Source: Hymenobacter sp. BT188 (GTDB lineage Bacteria; Bacteroidota; Bacteroidia; Cytophagales; Hymenobacteraceae). From it: a stretch of DNA of 64,000 nt. Made by a program: the position numbers and the translations under genes. Where the stretch lies: NCBI RefSeq assembly GCF_014333585.1, contig NZ_JACSCW010000005.1:248001-312000 (forward strand), in the 5' to 3' direction. The notes beneath the pieces were generated by a model that saw only the letters and a list, made by a program, of their open reading frames with translations, did not search any database and was not told the DNA's origin. Shown here one piece after another: positions 51,207 through 60,049 of the stretch (positions within the stretch are counted from its first letter, which is position 1; each line of letters opens with the position of its first letter).

Positions 51207-52382
51207 CTACCTGATTATAGCGCTGCGCTCGAATTTACGGGTTGGGTCGAAAAGCTTGCGGTACGTAACGTGCGTTTTGGAAATGCGGGCCCCAATAGAG
51301 CGCGTAAGAGCCAACATACGGGGGTTGAAGTCGCCGATCCAGTTCATCTCTATCTCCGTGTAGCCGGCCGCTACAATCGCCTCCTGGGCGTGTACCAGCA
51401 TCGCCGACTCGACGCCTTTGCCTTGGTGGGCGGGCACCACGCCGAAGATAACGCCGAACATTTTGCGTGGCTTCCGGCGTTCGTAGCGCCATTTTTCCAA
51501 CACAAACCGGATTTTGCCCCCCAGATTTAACCGTGGCCCCACGTGCTTAAAAATCTGATTTAACTCAGGTAGGCTCACAAAAAAAGCCACGGGCTCACCC
51601 TGGTGATAAGCAAACCAAAGCAGGCGGGTATCCATTACGGGCCGCATTTGGCGTACCAACTGATGTGCTTTGTCCAGCGTCATCGGGTTGATGCCCGAAT
51701 GATTGGCCCAAGCCAGGTTATACACGTGGTGAAAATCCTGGGCCATTTGGTCGGCTGAGCGACCTCCTGAGTGAGCAAATGTGTACGCAGGCTCCTCCTG
51801 CGCGTAGCGCTCGGCGGTGCGCGCAAAGCTTGGGTGCAGCGGCTCGGCTACTTCCCGGTGGCAGGTGTATTGCTTGAAATACACCTGGAAGCCATAGTGT
51901 TCAAATAGCTGCTGATAATAGGGCGGATGATAAAACATCCCATAATTAGGCTCCGTGAAGCCCGAGACCAACAAGCCCCAAAAACGGTCGCGCTCCCCGA
52001 AATTAATAGGTCCATCCATCGCTGCCATTCCCCGAGCCATCAGCCACTCTTGGGCAACGCTGAATAGCTGGTCGGCTGCCGCCTGATTATTAACGCACTC
52101 AAAAAAACCAATTCCTCCAGTCGGCAGAGTAGGGTCGGTATGCGCGGTAAGCTCATTTACAAAGGCGGCGATGCGACCAATAGCTGTGCCTTGGGCATCA
52201 GTGAGAACCCAACGGGTGGCGGTGCCATGTCGAAAGTTGGGATTGCGCCGCGCGTCAAATACGGCTTCAATATCATTGTCGATAGGCGAAATCCAGTTGG
52301 GATGGTTTTGATAAATGCGGGTAGGCAGATCCAGAAATTGCCGGCGGTGCTGGGCAGTAGAAACTTCAAGGAGTGACATCAC
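51207..52382 (-). CDS. GNAT-fold protein of unknown substrate
   Basis: A 391-residue cytoplasmic protein. The C-terminal part (GVIFGVVPAHQGKGVESAMLVHAQEAIVAAGYTEIEMNWIGDFNPRMLALTRSIGAR, in separate blocks) is an acyl-CoA N-acyltransferase fold with the acetyl-CoA loop PAHQGKGVE. The N-terminal part contains FRHGTATRWVLTDAQGTAIGRIAAFVN, a second GNAT-like strand set, and MDGPINFGERDRFWGLLVSGF. I recall similar Bacteroidota proteins listed only as hypothetical. It has its stop close to coaE and no visible terminator. Motif copy at 51516-51522. Confidence 0.75.
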   Translation of the reverse strand: MMSLLEVSTAQHRRQFLDLPTRIYQNHPNWISPIDNDIEAVFDARRNPNFRHGTATRWVLTDAQGTAIGRIAAFVNELTAHTDPTLPTGGIGFFECVNNQAAADQLFSVAQEWLMARGMAAMDGPINFGERDRFWGLLVSGFTEPNYGMFYHPPYYQQLFEHYGFQVYFKQYTCHREVAEPLHPSFARTAERYAQEEPAYTFAHSGGRSADQMAQDFHHVYNLAWANHSGINPMTLDKAHQLVRQMRPVMDTRLLWFAYHQGEPVAFFVSLPELNQIFKHVGPRLNLGGKIRFVLEKWRYERRKPRKMFGVIFGVVPAHQGKGVESAMLVHAQEAIVAAGYTEIEMNWIGDFNPRMLALTRSIGARISKTHVTYRKLFDPTRKFERSAIIR

Positions 52383-52456
52383 GAATTAAGAAACGACACC
52401 AAGCGGGCGAGCGGTATAGTTATAAAAAGGCTAAATGATGCAGCCCCATACTCGAC

Positions 52457-54082
52457 TTATTGGCCGGTGCGTCGAAAAACCGATAGGATGCGCACGCCAT
52501 TAACCCGGATAGTATGAACTTCCCGCCCGATAGTGTCGGGGAAGTACTGCGTCCGATAACGATAGTTGGTGAGGATGTAGTCGGCGTTTCGGTAGTTAGC
52601 AAAGCGTAAGCGGGCGCGATCAGTGGGGGGCAAAATTAGCGAGTTTGTATAAACTAGGTGGCCACTGGGCCAGGGCGAGTACACGCTAATGTTGGGCGCC
52701 TGATCATGAGCGAGTACCCATTCAAGCCCTTGCCGATAGGAAAGTCCCCAATAGTCGAGGTCGAAATTGCGCTGGGCATAGCTGGGGGGCAAAATGCTGA
52801 AATACGTCTGCTGGTGCGGATGGTCGCGCACTATGCGCCAAGCGGCGTGTACCATTCCGAAGATGACAACCAAGAAAGCACCCATAGCAAGGGGCCGCCA
52901 TTGAGGCCGCTGCCGCGCTATAGTAATGAGCGTATGCACGCCCCGCACCGCCAGCAGCACCAGCGCTGGATAGATGAAGTATAAGTGCCGCCAGCCATCA
53001 TACACCACCGGGCGCAATACAATAACCAGCAGCACAGGCACCAGTAACCAGCTAACGAAAAGCAGATCGAGGCGCCCAGCAAATGTGCTCAGACTTGCGC
53101 GCCCTCGCTGACTTATCTCCCACATCCAGGCGGTCACTCCGGCTAAGGTGGCAAGTATGTAAGGCAAAGGCGTTGTGATGATTATCCATGTAGGGATATA
53201 ATGCCAAGGGAGCTGCGTGCCCGGCAGGACTCGCCCAAAGTACACCACCCGCCCATGCCAAGGATACTGATTAATTCGCTTTGTAGCCGCTAAGAGGTCT
53301 TTCCAGGGTAAAGCCCACAAGTAAGGCCAACCCAGCACCGTTAAAGTCAGCGCAGCTACGCTATATATTCCGCCCACTCGCAGCAATTGCCCGCGCTCGG
53401 CCGGCGCTCGGTAGCGGGCTTCTAGGCCCAGCATTAATACGCTTACAAGCAACAGCAGCAACCCCTGCACGCGCACATCCACGGCCAGTGCGGTCGCCAG
53501 TCCATGTATGACAGCCCGCCCCAAGGTAGGGCGTTGCAGCAGGCGCGTGAGCGTGTAGAGAGCCAGCGTGAACAGGGCCATATACACGATGTCTTTGCCG
53601 TTGTAAAAGGACTCAGCAAAAAAACGGGGCGAGAGGACCAGTAGTCCGGCTGCGAGCAAACCCCAGTGCCAGCTTTCAAAGCGTTGCTTCGCAAGTTGAT
53701 AAAGAGCCCAAACCCCGAGCACGAAGACAAGAAAAATACAAAAGTGACGAAGGCGGTAGAACGCTTGCGAATCGCCATGGGTAAAGACAAAGCTCAGCAA
53801 GGCTAGGGGCAATTCGAAAGCCACCCCGTGATCAGCATCAGCAAACTTCTGGATGTCAGGAATCAGGCGGCTGCTGGCTTGGCGGGCTACTAACTCAGGT
53901 GCAACCAACTGGGCCAAGTACTTGGCACTCACCAGCCCGTTGAGGTGGTTGTTGGGCTCATCCCACGACACACCGTAGTCATCATGCAGCCAAAGACCTA
54001 GGCCAAGCAGTATCCCAAAAAAGCCCCCCACAATCCATTGGCTGCCCGACTTAAAGAAGCGAAAACGAAACAAGTCAGGCAT
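52457..54082 (-). CDS. Polytopic membrane glycosyltransferase-like protein (GT-C / PMT-like)
   Basis: A 541-residue protein with about twelve hydrophobic helices. The first extracytoplasmic loop has SWDEPNNHLNGL, the acidic site of GT-C enzymes such as ArnT and dolichyl-phosphate mannosyltransferases; SPRFFAESFYNGKDIVYMALF and the RHLYFIYPALVLLAVRG stretch also fit the PMT_2 group. It ends in a soluble tail. Likely transfers a sugar from a polyprenyl phosphate to a lipid or protein in the periplasm; acceptor unknown. Three motif copies (52625, 52784, 54023), the last containing a full terminator arm (AAAAAAGCCCCCCA) near codon 18. Confidence 0.78.
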   Translation of the reverse strand: MPDLFRFRFFKSGSQWIVGGFFGILLGLGLWLHDDYGVSWDEPNNHLNGLVSAKYLAQLVAPELVARQASSRLIPDIQKFADADHGVAFELPLALLSFVFTHGDSQAFYRLRHFCIFLVFVLGVWALYQLAKQRFESWHWGLLAAGLLVLSPRFFAESFYNGKDIVYMALFTLALYTLTRLLQRPTLGRAVIHGLATALAVDVRVQGLLLLLVSVLMLGLEARYRAPAERGQLLRVGGIYSVAALTLTVLGWPYLWALPWKDLLAATKRINQYPWHGRVVYFGRVLPGTQLPWHYIPTWIIITTPLPYILATLAGVTAWMWEISQRGRASLSTFAGRLDLLFVSWLLVPVLLVIVLRPVVYDGWRHLYFIYPALVLLAVRGVHTLITIARQRPQWRPLAMGAFLVVIFGMVHAAWRIVRDHPHQQTYFSILPPSYAQRNFDLDYWGLSYRQGLEWVLAHDQAPNISVYSPWPSGHLVYTNSLILPPTDRARLRFANYRNADYILTNYRYRTQYFPDTIGREVHTIRVNGVRILSVFRRTGQ

Positions 54083-54169
54083 AAAGAGTGCTGCTGTAAG
54101 TGCGCAAGTTAACAGCTAAACGAGCAAGAGTTATGAAGCAGAGTGTTTGTTGAAATGCAAAACCATAGA

Positions 54170-54211
54170 CACAAAAAAGCCCGCTTCATTCGTGAAGCGG
54201 GCTTTTTTGTG
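54170..54211. terminator. Symmetric bidirectional terminator with TTCG loop
   Basis: A perfect 19-bp stem, 54170-54188 with 54193-54211, flanked by A6 and T6; loop TTCG. It contains GCCCGC rather than GCCCCCC. It follows the lipoprotein gene on the minus strand. Confidence 0.88.
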
Positions 54212-54227
54212 ATTACTGTGCTAGCCT

Positions 54228-54713
54228 TTAGATAGACCCATAAGTAACAGTACGGACAGTCGTTGCGCCGTTGCTAGTCGATGTTTGCTTAACCGTCATA
54301 GTAGAGGAAGTTAAATCGGCAGGACCGCTGAGCGTAGAGGGGAAATTGGGGCACAAGCATGGCTCCGTAAAAGTTATGACCGTACGGTCGGCGTTCCAAC
54401 TCCAAGTGCCTTTTGCTGTCTGTGGATCAGGAGCAGCACATTTGCTTGGCCCCTCATTTATCTCCAAAACGCCATTATCGCTGAAGCGGATAAAATCATC
54501 CTTGCCGCAAGCTTGCAAAGCCGCGTAATTATCTACGGTTGTAGTAGCGCCGGCACTGGTTGTGGTTACGCTGACATCAGCCGTTGCGCGCCAATCTTTA
54601 TTGATCAACAGAGTCGTTTTAGGATCATCTGCTTCCGGCTCATTCTCTTCACCACAAGAAGTAAAAGTGACAGCCAGTAATAAGGAAAGGCTGAAGGTCA
54701 GTAAATGTTTCAT
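54228..54713 (-). CDS. Small lipoprotein, lipocalin-like
   Basis: A 161-residue lipoprotein: MKHLLTFSLSLLLAVTFTSC (Cys20), an acidic linker, then LLINKDWRATADVSV, FIRFSDNGVLEINEG, GTWSWNADRTVITF and a final strand. The order W-x-A, F-x-x-N-G, G-T-W-x-W is that of the lipocalin-like domains common in Bacteroidota lipoproteins. Two CxC-like cysteine sites (CAAPD, CLCPN) may form disulfides. Function unknown. Confidence 0.75.
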   Translation of the reverse strand: MKHLLTFSLSLLLAVTFTSCGEENEPEADDPKTTLLINKDWRATADVSVTTTSAGATTTVDNYAALQACGKDDFIRFSDNGVLEINEGPSKCAAPDPQTAKGTWSWNADRTVITFTEPCLCPNFPSTLSGPADLTSSTMTVKQTSTSNGATTVRTVTYGSI

Positions 54714-54900
54714 AATACAGGAAGGGTAGGAGAGATGGGGCTATTAAGCAGCATTGTAGCTGCTATAGTGACAAACTGAATACGATATACGCTTCAGCAG
54801 GTTACTTTATTATAAAGATCCCACTAAAACGAATAAAATTATTGATTTTTACGGGGTTTAATCAGTTGTGCTTCTCCTAAATTTCAGATCTATAAACAAA

Positions 54901-54930
54901 AAAAGGACAGCCGTTTCCGACTGTCCTTTT
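54901..54930 (-). terminator. Terminator of tRNA-Val
   Basis: aaaaggacag (54901-54910) with ctgtcctttt (54921-54930); on the minus strand a T7 tract follows. Confidence 0.8.
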
Positions 54931-55008
54931 TGGTGGGAGATACTGGGTTCGAACCAGTGACCCTCTGCTTGTAAGGCAGATGCTCTGAACCAGCTGAGCT
55001 AATCTCCC
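54931..55008 (-). tRNA. tRNA-Val (anticodon TAC)
   Basis: 75-nt cloverleaf plus encoded CCA (54931-54933): acceptor GGGAGAT/ATCTCCC, D-stem GCTC/GAGC, anticodon arm TCTGC-CTTACAA-GCAGA giving TAC, T-arm ACTGG-TTCGAAC-CCAGT, discriminator A. The only one of the four tRNA genes here with a genomic CCA. Confidence 0.95.
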
Positions 55009-55028
55009 TTTGTTCCCGTTTGGGATGG

Positions 55029-55059
55029 CAAATATGGCAGGTCATTTTCGAATACGCAA
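55029..55059 (-). promoter_or_regulatory. Promoter of tRNA-Val
   Basis: Minus strand -33 TTG within TTTTGC (55057-55059), 20-nt spacer, -7 CATATTTG (55029-55036), one base from TANNTTTG; 20 nt before the tRNA. Confidence 0.6.
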
Positions 55060-55091
55060 AAAAAACCGCGACCTTCGGGCTATTATTTTTT

Positions 55092-57734
55092 GTGAGAGAG
55101 GTTAGAAAATCTCTCAACTGTTTCACTACCAGAAAACTTCGGTTGTTGATTCGCTTAAAAAAGTTTTTTCTGTACTCATTGCTAGGAGGCATTTTGCTGC
55201 TGTTGGGGAGCATTTTGGGAATCTGGCTAGGGGAGGAGCGCATTATTGCGCTGTTTGTGCGGGAAGCCAACCGGCACCTGCGTACGCCTGTGCAAGTGGG
55301 TAAAATTGATCTTTCGTTGATCGATCAGTTTCCGCGAGTATCTGTAACGCTGCAGAATGTGGTAGTGGGAGGATCTTTGCCTCAAGATACTGTGGCGTTG
55401 GCGCGCGCTCGTCGCTTGTACTGTGCTTTCGATATCTGGGACCTTGCAGCCGGCCGCTACCGCATCCGCGCCGTGACTTTGGACTCAGCGACGGTGCAGG
55501 TGCGCTATGATGCGCAAAGTCAACCGAACTGGGACGTTTTCCGCGCTGACTCGTCGGATGCCTCTGATGATAAACCCTTCGCATTTGACTTGGAGCGGAT
55601 TGTGCTGCGCCGCGTGCTGGTAGTATATGATGATGTAGCTCGTCGCCAGCGGCATACTATTCGGGCCCACGACTTGCGTGCAGGGCTTTCGGTGACAGAT
55701 GAGCTTATCGACATTCAAGCCGACGGGAAGGCGCGCATTGAGGCTATCGAGCTAGGTCAGGATAAATACTTTCGGCAGAAGGAAATGACGCTCAAGACGC
55801 TGATAGCCATTGACCGGCCCGGCCGGCGGGTTGCCATTCAGCCCTCCGATTTGCGCATTGGGCCCGCTACGTATAGTGTGGCGGGTACGGTAGGGTATGG
55901 GGGCGAAACGCAGTTGGATTTACGCTTGGAAGGTAGGCAGACCGATATACAATCGGTGGTGGCGTTGCTGCCGCCGCGCCTAGCTGGTAACTTAAGCGCT
56001 TACCGCAGTCGGGGGGAAGTATACTTTCGGGGTACGGTGCGCGGAGCTATGTCTGCTTACAGCAATCCGCGGGTAGACGTGCAGTTTGGCTGTCGCGATG
56101 CTTCCTTCTACCATCCTGAATACCGAGAAACCGTAGAGCACGTCTATCTGACGGGCTCCTTTGACAATGGGAATAAACGTTCGCTGCGCACGTCTACGCT
56201 GGCTTTGCGGCAAGTGCGCGGCACCCTGCATGGGCGGGCGCTGGGGGGCAATTTGCGGTATCAGAACTTCGAAGATCCTACGGTCCAACTCGATCTGCGG
56301 GCCGACCTTGATGTGGCCCGTGCGTTGCGCTTCTATCCGGTGGCCGCTGTGCGCACAGCCAGTGGCGACGCACGCTTGGCTGTACGCTTCAACGGCAATC
56401 TGCGAGCCTTTCGGGCCCAACCCGCAGCCGCAACGGTGCAGTCCAGCGGCGACCTGACGCTGCGGGGCGTGAGTCTGCGCCTACGCGATTTCGGGCAGCC
56501 GTTTACGGGGCTCAGCGGTAATTTTATTCTCCGTCGTAATGATGTAGCGGTCAGTGATTTTAAAGGGCGGATTGGGCGCTCTGACTTTCAGGTAAATGGT
56601 CTGTTCAAGAATGCGCTGGGCTGGCTGTTGCTGCCCCGCCAACAGCTATTAGTAGAGGCCGATGTGGAGTCGCGGTTACTGGATTTTGACCAATTGCTGA
56701 GTGCGCAGTTGGCGGAGACTGCTTCGCCGAAAAGCACTCCACAAAGTAAAAAGCGCGCCCGGCAATCAGAATACGAGTTTCACGTAGCGCCCAATCTGGC
56801 GTTGGATGTGCAGGCCAGCGTTAGCCGGGTACAGTTTAGGCGGTTTCGGGGGCGTAACCTGAACGGCACGGTGCGGCTGCGCGACCAAGTTATTTCCTCG
56901 CCTACGCTGAGTGTAGCAGCAGCCGGAGGCCAAGCAAGTATTCGGGGGAGCATCGATGCGCGTCAGCCCGATTTGCTCAAGGTGCATACCACTATGGCCT
57001 GCTCGCAGTTGCCGCTCGATAGCTTGTTCTACGTGTTTGAGGACTTTGGGCAAAAGTTTATCACGGCTCGCCACCTGCGTGGCCGCCTTACGGCCTCGGG
57101 CGAGTCGGACCTGTATTTCGACCGCCGACTCACGCCACTTACCGACCGTATGGAGGCCGAAGTAAGAGCAACAGTGCGCGATGGGGAACTCAATAATTTT
57201 GAGCCGTTGCAGAAGCTTTCCATGATAGCACGTCGGGAACAGTTGCGGCATTTGCGCTTCGCCGAGCTTACCAATAACTTTTATATTCAGAGTCGGACGG
57301 TCTATATGCCCGAAATGGAAATTCGCTCGAATGTGCGCACGGCTTCCATTATTCGCGTTACGGGCACGCATACTTTCGACCAGCAGATGGATTATCACCT
57401 CTCTATTCCAGTATTGCCGGGGCTGCTGCACCGGGCTTCGGTAGGAGGAAGCGGCACTACCGGCCCCAACCTGCTGCTGGCTATTCAGGGGGATGAGAAC
57501 AACTTCAAGGTTAGCTACGATCGGGCGCGGGCGCAGGCCAACCGGGCGGCCGCAACGCCCCCCAGCGGCGGTCCACGGCTTAATCTGGGTGATTTACTGG
57601 ATGGACCAGCCGCCGCTACTGATCCTGCCGCGACGCCTGCTACCCGTCCTGCTGAGATCCGTAAGCCATTTGAGATGAAAAAACCCGTGAAGAAGCCAGC
57701 GCAGCCGCAGCCAGACGAATATTTTGATTTTTAG
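55092..57734 (+). CDS. AsmA-like C-terminal region protein
   Basis: A very large protein (about 880 residues) with one N-terminal membrane helix (FLYSLLGGILLLLGSILGIWLG) and a long extracytoplasmic beta-rich region of the AsmA/TamB-like type. LVREANRHLRTPVQVGKIDLSLIDQFPRVSVTLQNV-type text opens the AsmA repeat, and the C-terminal third holds LRGRLTASGESDLYFD and a helical-hairpin end. Such proteins are thought to form bridges for phospholipid traffic between membranes. The frame is open from TTG 55020, but the tRNA-Val promoter occupies that region, so GTG 55092 (or TTG 55143) is more likely. The tail is proline/alanine-rich. Motif copies at 56243 and 57557. Confidence 0.85.
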   Translation: MREVRKSLNCFTTRKLRLLIRLKKFFLYSLLGGILLLLGSILGIWLGEERIIALFVREANRHLRTPVQVGKIDLSLIDQFPRVSVTLQNVVVGGSLPQDTVALARARRLYCAFDIWDLAAGRYRIRAVTLDSATVQVRYDAQSQPNWDVFRADSSDASDDKPFAFDLERIVLRRVLVVYDDVARRQRHTIRAHDLRAGLSVTDELIDIQADGKARIEAIELGQDKYFRQKEMTLKTLIAIDRPGRRVAIQPSDLRIGPATYSVAGTVGYGGETQLDLRLEGRQTDIQSVVALLPPRLAGNLSAYRSRGEVYFRGTVRGAMSAYSNPRVDVQFGCRDASFYHPEYRETVEHVYLTGSFDNGNKRSLRTSTLALRQVRGTLHGRALGGNLRYQNFEDPTVQLDLRADLDVARALRFYPVAAVRTASGDARLAVRFNGNLRAFRAQPAAATVQSSGDLTLRGVSLRLRDFGQPFTGLSGNFILRRNDVAVSDFKGRIGRSDFQVNGLFKNALGWLLLPRQQLLVEADVESRLLDFDQLLSAQLAETASPKSTPQSKKRARQSEYEFHVAPNLALDVQASVSRVQFRRFRGRNLNGTVRLRDQVISSPTLSVAAAGGQASIRGSIDARQPDLLKVHTTMACSQLPLDSLFYVFEDFGQKFITARHLRGRLTASGESDLYFDRRLTPLTDRMEAEVRATVRDGELNNFEPLQKLSMIARREQLRHLRFAELTNNFYIQSRTVYMPEMEIRSNVRTASIIRVTGTHTFDQQMDYHLSIPVLPGLLHRASVGGSGTTGPNLLLAIQGDENNFKVSYDRARAQANRAAATPPSGGPRLNLGDLLDGPAAATDPAATPATRPAEIRKPFEMKKPVKKPAQPQPDEYFDF

Positions 57735-57869
57735 CTTCCTCGTTATTAACTGTAAGTAAAAGTGATTGTAACACCCGGATCTGCCATAGGCAACAGTTGA
57801 GCATCAACATTTCCGTGTGTAGCGCGTTAAGGAGAACGGTATTTTTCTTTCCTCCCAACCTCAACCGCT

Positions 57870-58775
57870 ATGGATAACAGCACGCAAGTATTACAGAACT
57901 ATTCCGAACAGGAAAAAACCGCTTACCTCAGCGTAATCGCCAGCCTAGCCTCGGCTGACCGTCAGGCTTCAGACGCCGAAATCGAGTTTTTGCAGCAGCT
58001 CTCTCAGGCTGCCGGCCTGTCTAGTGGTGCTACTCAGCAGGTTGTAAGCGCCGCTCAGGATGCCAATAATAGCACCGTACAACAGAACCTGGACGCACTG
58101 AAAGGTAGTGAGCTCCGCTTTTCTCTGGTAACCGACCTGATCAGCTTTGCCCGCGCCGATGGAGCTTATTCCAACGACGAAGAGGCCATGGTTAACAAAA
58201 TTTCCAATTATCTCGGCATCAATCAGCAGCAGCAGCACACGCTGGAGCAAGTGGTTGATCAAGCCGAAAAAGTGCCCCACGATGCTAATGACCCCGCTAA
58301 GCAAAGCTTCTTTGGCGGCATAACGGATAAGCTCGAAAGCGCTGGTATCCCAAAAGGCGCCCTGATGGGTGGCCTGCTGGGCGTAGTGGCCCCAATGGTG
58401 CTGTCGCGCGTAATGGGCGGTGGCAACCGTGGCGGCATGATGGGTAGCGGTGGTATGGGCGGCCTAATGGGCGGTAGCACCATGGGTGGCCTGATGGGCG
58501 GCATGGGCGGCAGCGGTATGGGTGGCCTGTTAGGCGGTCTGCTAGGCGGCGGCCTGCTGGGTAGCGTAATGGGTGGTGGCGGTCAGCAACTACCCCAGCG
58601 TGGCTCACATGTGGGCAGCGGTGGCTTAGGCTCACTCACGTCTATTCTGGGTGGTTTGGGCGGACGTCCTAACTCGGCACCGCGTTCTGCCGGTGGCGGT
58701 GGTCTGGGTAGCCTCCTCGGTGGTGGTGGCAGCTTAGGTGGCCTGCTCGGCGGCCTGCTGGGTGGTCGTCGGTAG
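57870..58775 (+). CDS. TerB-like protein with glycine/methionine-rich tail
   Basis: A 301-residue protein. Residues 1-130 are helical and match the TerB/DUF533 fold (EQEKTAYLSVIASLASADRQASDAEIEFLQQL ... ISFARADGAYSNDEEAMVNKISNYLGI, each with the acidic motif A-D-G/R-x-x-S/D-x-x-E). Residues from about 165 to the end are almost only G, M, L and S in repeats such as GGMGGLMGG and LLGGLLGG, ending GGRR. TerB domains bind metal or act as scaffolds in tellurite and stress systems; the tail could be disordered or membrane-active. TATTTTTC (57840-57847) is a possible -7 box. Terminated by a GCCCCCC-family hairpin. Confidence 0.75.
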   Translation: MDNSTQVLQNYSEQEKTAYLSVIASLASADRQASDAEIEFLQQLSQAAGLSSGATQQVVSAAQDANNSTVQQNLDALKGSELRFSLVTDLISFARADGAYSNDEEAMVNKISNYLGINQQQQHTLEQVVDQAEKVPHDANDPAKQSFFGGITDKLESAGIPKGALMGGLLGVVAPMVLSRVMGGGNRGGMMGSGGMGGLMGGSTMGGLMGGMGGSGMGGLLGGLLGGGLLGSVMGGGGQQLPQRGSHVGSGGLGSLTSILGGLGGRPNSAPRSAGGGGLGSLLGGGGSLGGLLGGLLGGRR

Positions 58776-58795
58776 AACCAGTTTTATATCTCTAC

Positions 58796-58832
58796 AAAAA
58801 AGCCCCCCAGAGATATTCTGGGGGGCTTTTTT
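58796..58832. terminator. Symmetric bidirectional terminator, GCCCCCC family
   Basis: A perfect 16-bp stem, 58796-58811 with 58817-58832, A6 and T6 arms; between the convergent TerB-like and MscS-family genes. Confidence 0.88.
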
Positions 58833-58858
58833 ATGCACTTAAGATTTTTGAACGGCTA

Positions 58859-60004
58859 TTACTTTCCCAAAAGAGGCTGCTCAGCTGATTCGAGGCCATG
58901 CAGCCGGTCGACGGGCGATTGAGTGCTGGCCAGCATATTGGCAAACTTGCCACCGTGGCGTTCTACAGCCTCCACGATAGCGTAGTTCAGCTCCTCTTTC
59001 ACTGCCAAAAACTCATCGTAGTTATTTGTTTCAACGAAGTACTGCACGGCTGCCTCCTTGGCAGTAGGCGTGAGGGCCGTAAACTGCAACTGTACCTCGT
59101 CGGTCGTGAGGGGGTGTGCCCGGATGGTGGCGGTGGCATCGGCAATAATGCGGCGCAGTTGGTCGCTAGTCGTTTCGTGGCTGATGGTGAGCGTGAAGTT
59201 GACGCGCCGAGCGGTGCGCAGAGACAGGTTGTCCAACGGCTTGTCGATCATCGACTTATTGGGAACCGTCACGTAGCTTTTCTCCACTGTGCGCAGCCGC
59301 GTGCTGCGAAAACCCACTTTTTCGACGGTGCCGGTTACGCCGCCCACCGTCACTAGGTCGCCTACATTGAAGGGGCGGTCAAGAAAGATGGTGAAGGATG
59401 CGATGAGGTTTTCGAGGCTCTCCTTGGCCGCAAAAGCCACCGCCAAGCCGCCAATGCCTAGACCACCAATTAGGGCCGTCACGTTCACGCCAAAGCCTTT
59501 GCTGAGAATAATTAGAAAGGTAATGATCATCACAAACACCTTCAGCAGATCCTTGGCAAAAGGTATTAACTGGTTATTAAGCCGGGACGGTAAAAGTTCG
59601 GCTCGACGGCTGAATACCAGCACAAAAAAGTCGATGAGCCGCAGAATGACCCAGCAAATAGCGGTGATAAAGCCAATCTGGTAAATCCGAAAAATAAGCA
59701 GTTCTAACCAGTGCTCGCTTTTGTCCAGATCTGAGGTGCGAACCGGATAATTCAGCACTTTGAACGCCAGAAAAATAGTAATCAGAACGACGACGACCTC
59801 AATTGGCTTAATGAGCAAAACCTGAAACTGCTTCTCACTAACGCCCTCCGTTTGCTTGCGCAGAATGCGAAATAGCAAGTGCGACAAAAAGCGCGACAGC
59901 AAGGTTTTGAAAGCGTACCCAACCAGCAGAATAGCCCCGCACACGAGATAGGTGCCGACGTTGTTGCCGAAGATGCGGTACTGAAGAAATTCGTTGACAG
60001 TCAT
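58859..60004 (-). CDS. Small-conductance mechanosensitive channel (MscS family)
   Basis: A 381-residue inner-membrane protein with four helices; the pore-lining TM3 equivalent is NVTALIGGLGIGGLAVAFAAKESLENLIASF, the glycine/alanine-rich signature of MscS, followed by the beta domain (FLDRPFNVGDLVTVGGVTGTVEKVGFRSTRLRT) and the alpha/beta vestibule. It should open under membrane tension to release solutes during osmotic downshock. The extra N-terminal helices make it one of the longer MscS forms. The gene lies 45 bases downstream of the glutamate dehydrogenase gene on the same strand, so both may be co-transcribed. Confidence 0.92.
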   Translation of the reverse strand: MTVNEFLQYRIFGNNVGTYLVCGAILLVGYAFKTLLSRFLSHLLFRILRKQTEGVSEKQFQVLLIKPIEVVVVLITIFLAFKVLNYPVRTSDLDKSEHWLELLIFRIYQIGFITAICWVILRLIDFFVLVFSRRAELLPSRLNNQLIPFAKDLLKVFVMIITFLIILSKGFGVNVTALIGGLGIGGLAVAFAAKESLENLIASFTIFLDRPFNVGDLVTVGGVTGTVEKVGFRSTRLRTVEKSYVTVPNKSMIDKPLDNLSLRTARRVNFTLTISHETTSDQLRRIIADATATIRAHPLTTDEVQLQFTALTPTAKEAAVQYFVETNNYDEFLAVKEELNYAIVEAVERHGGKFANMLASTQSPVDRLHGLESAEQPLLGK

Positions 60005-60049
60005 GGAATTACAAAATATGATTGCCCTCTTGAGAGAACAATCAACAAA

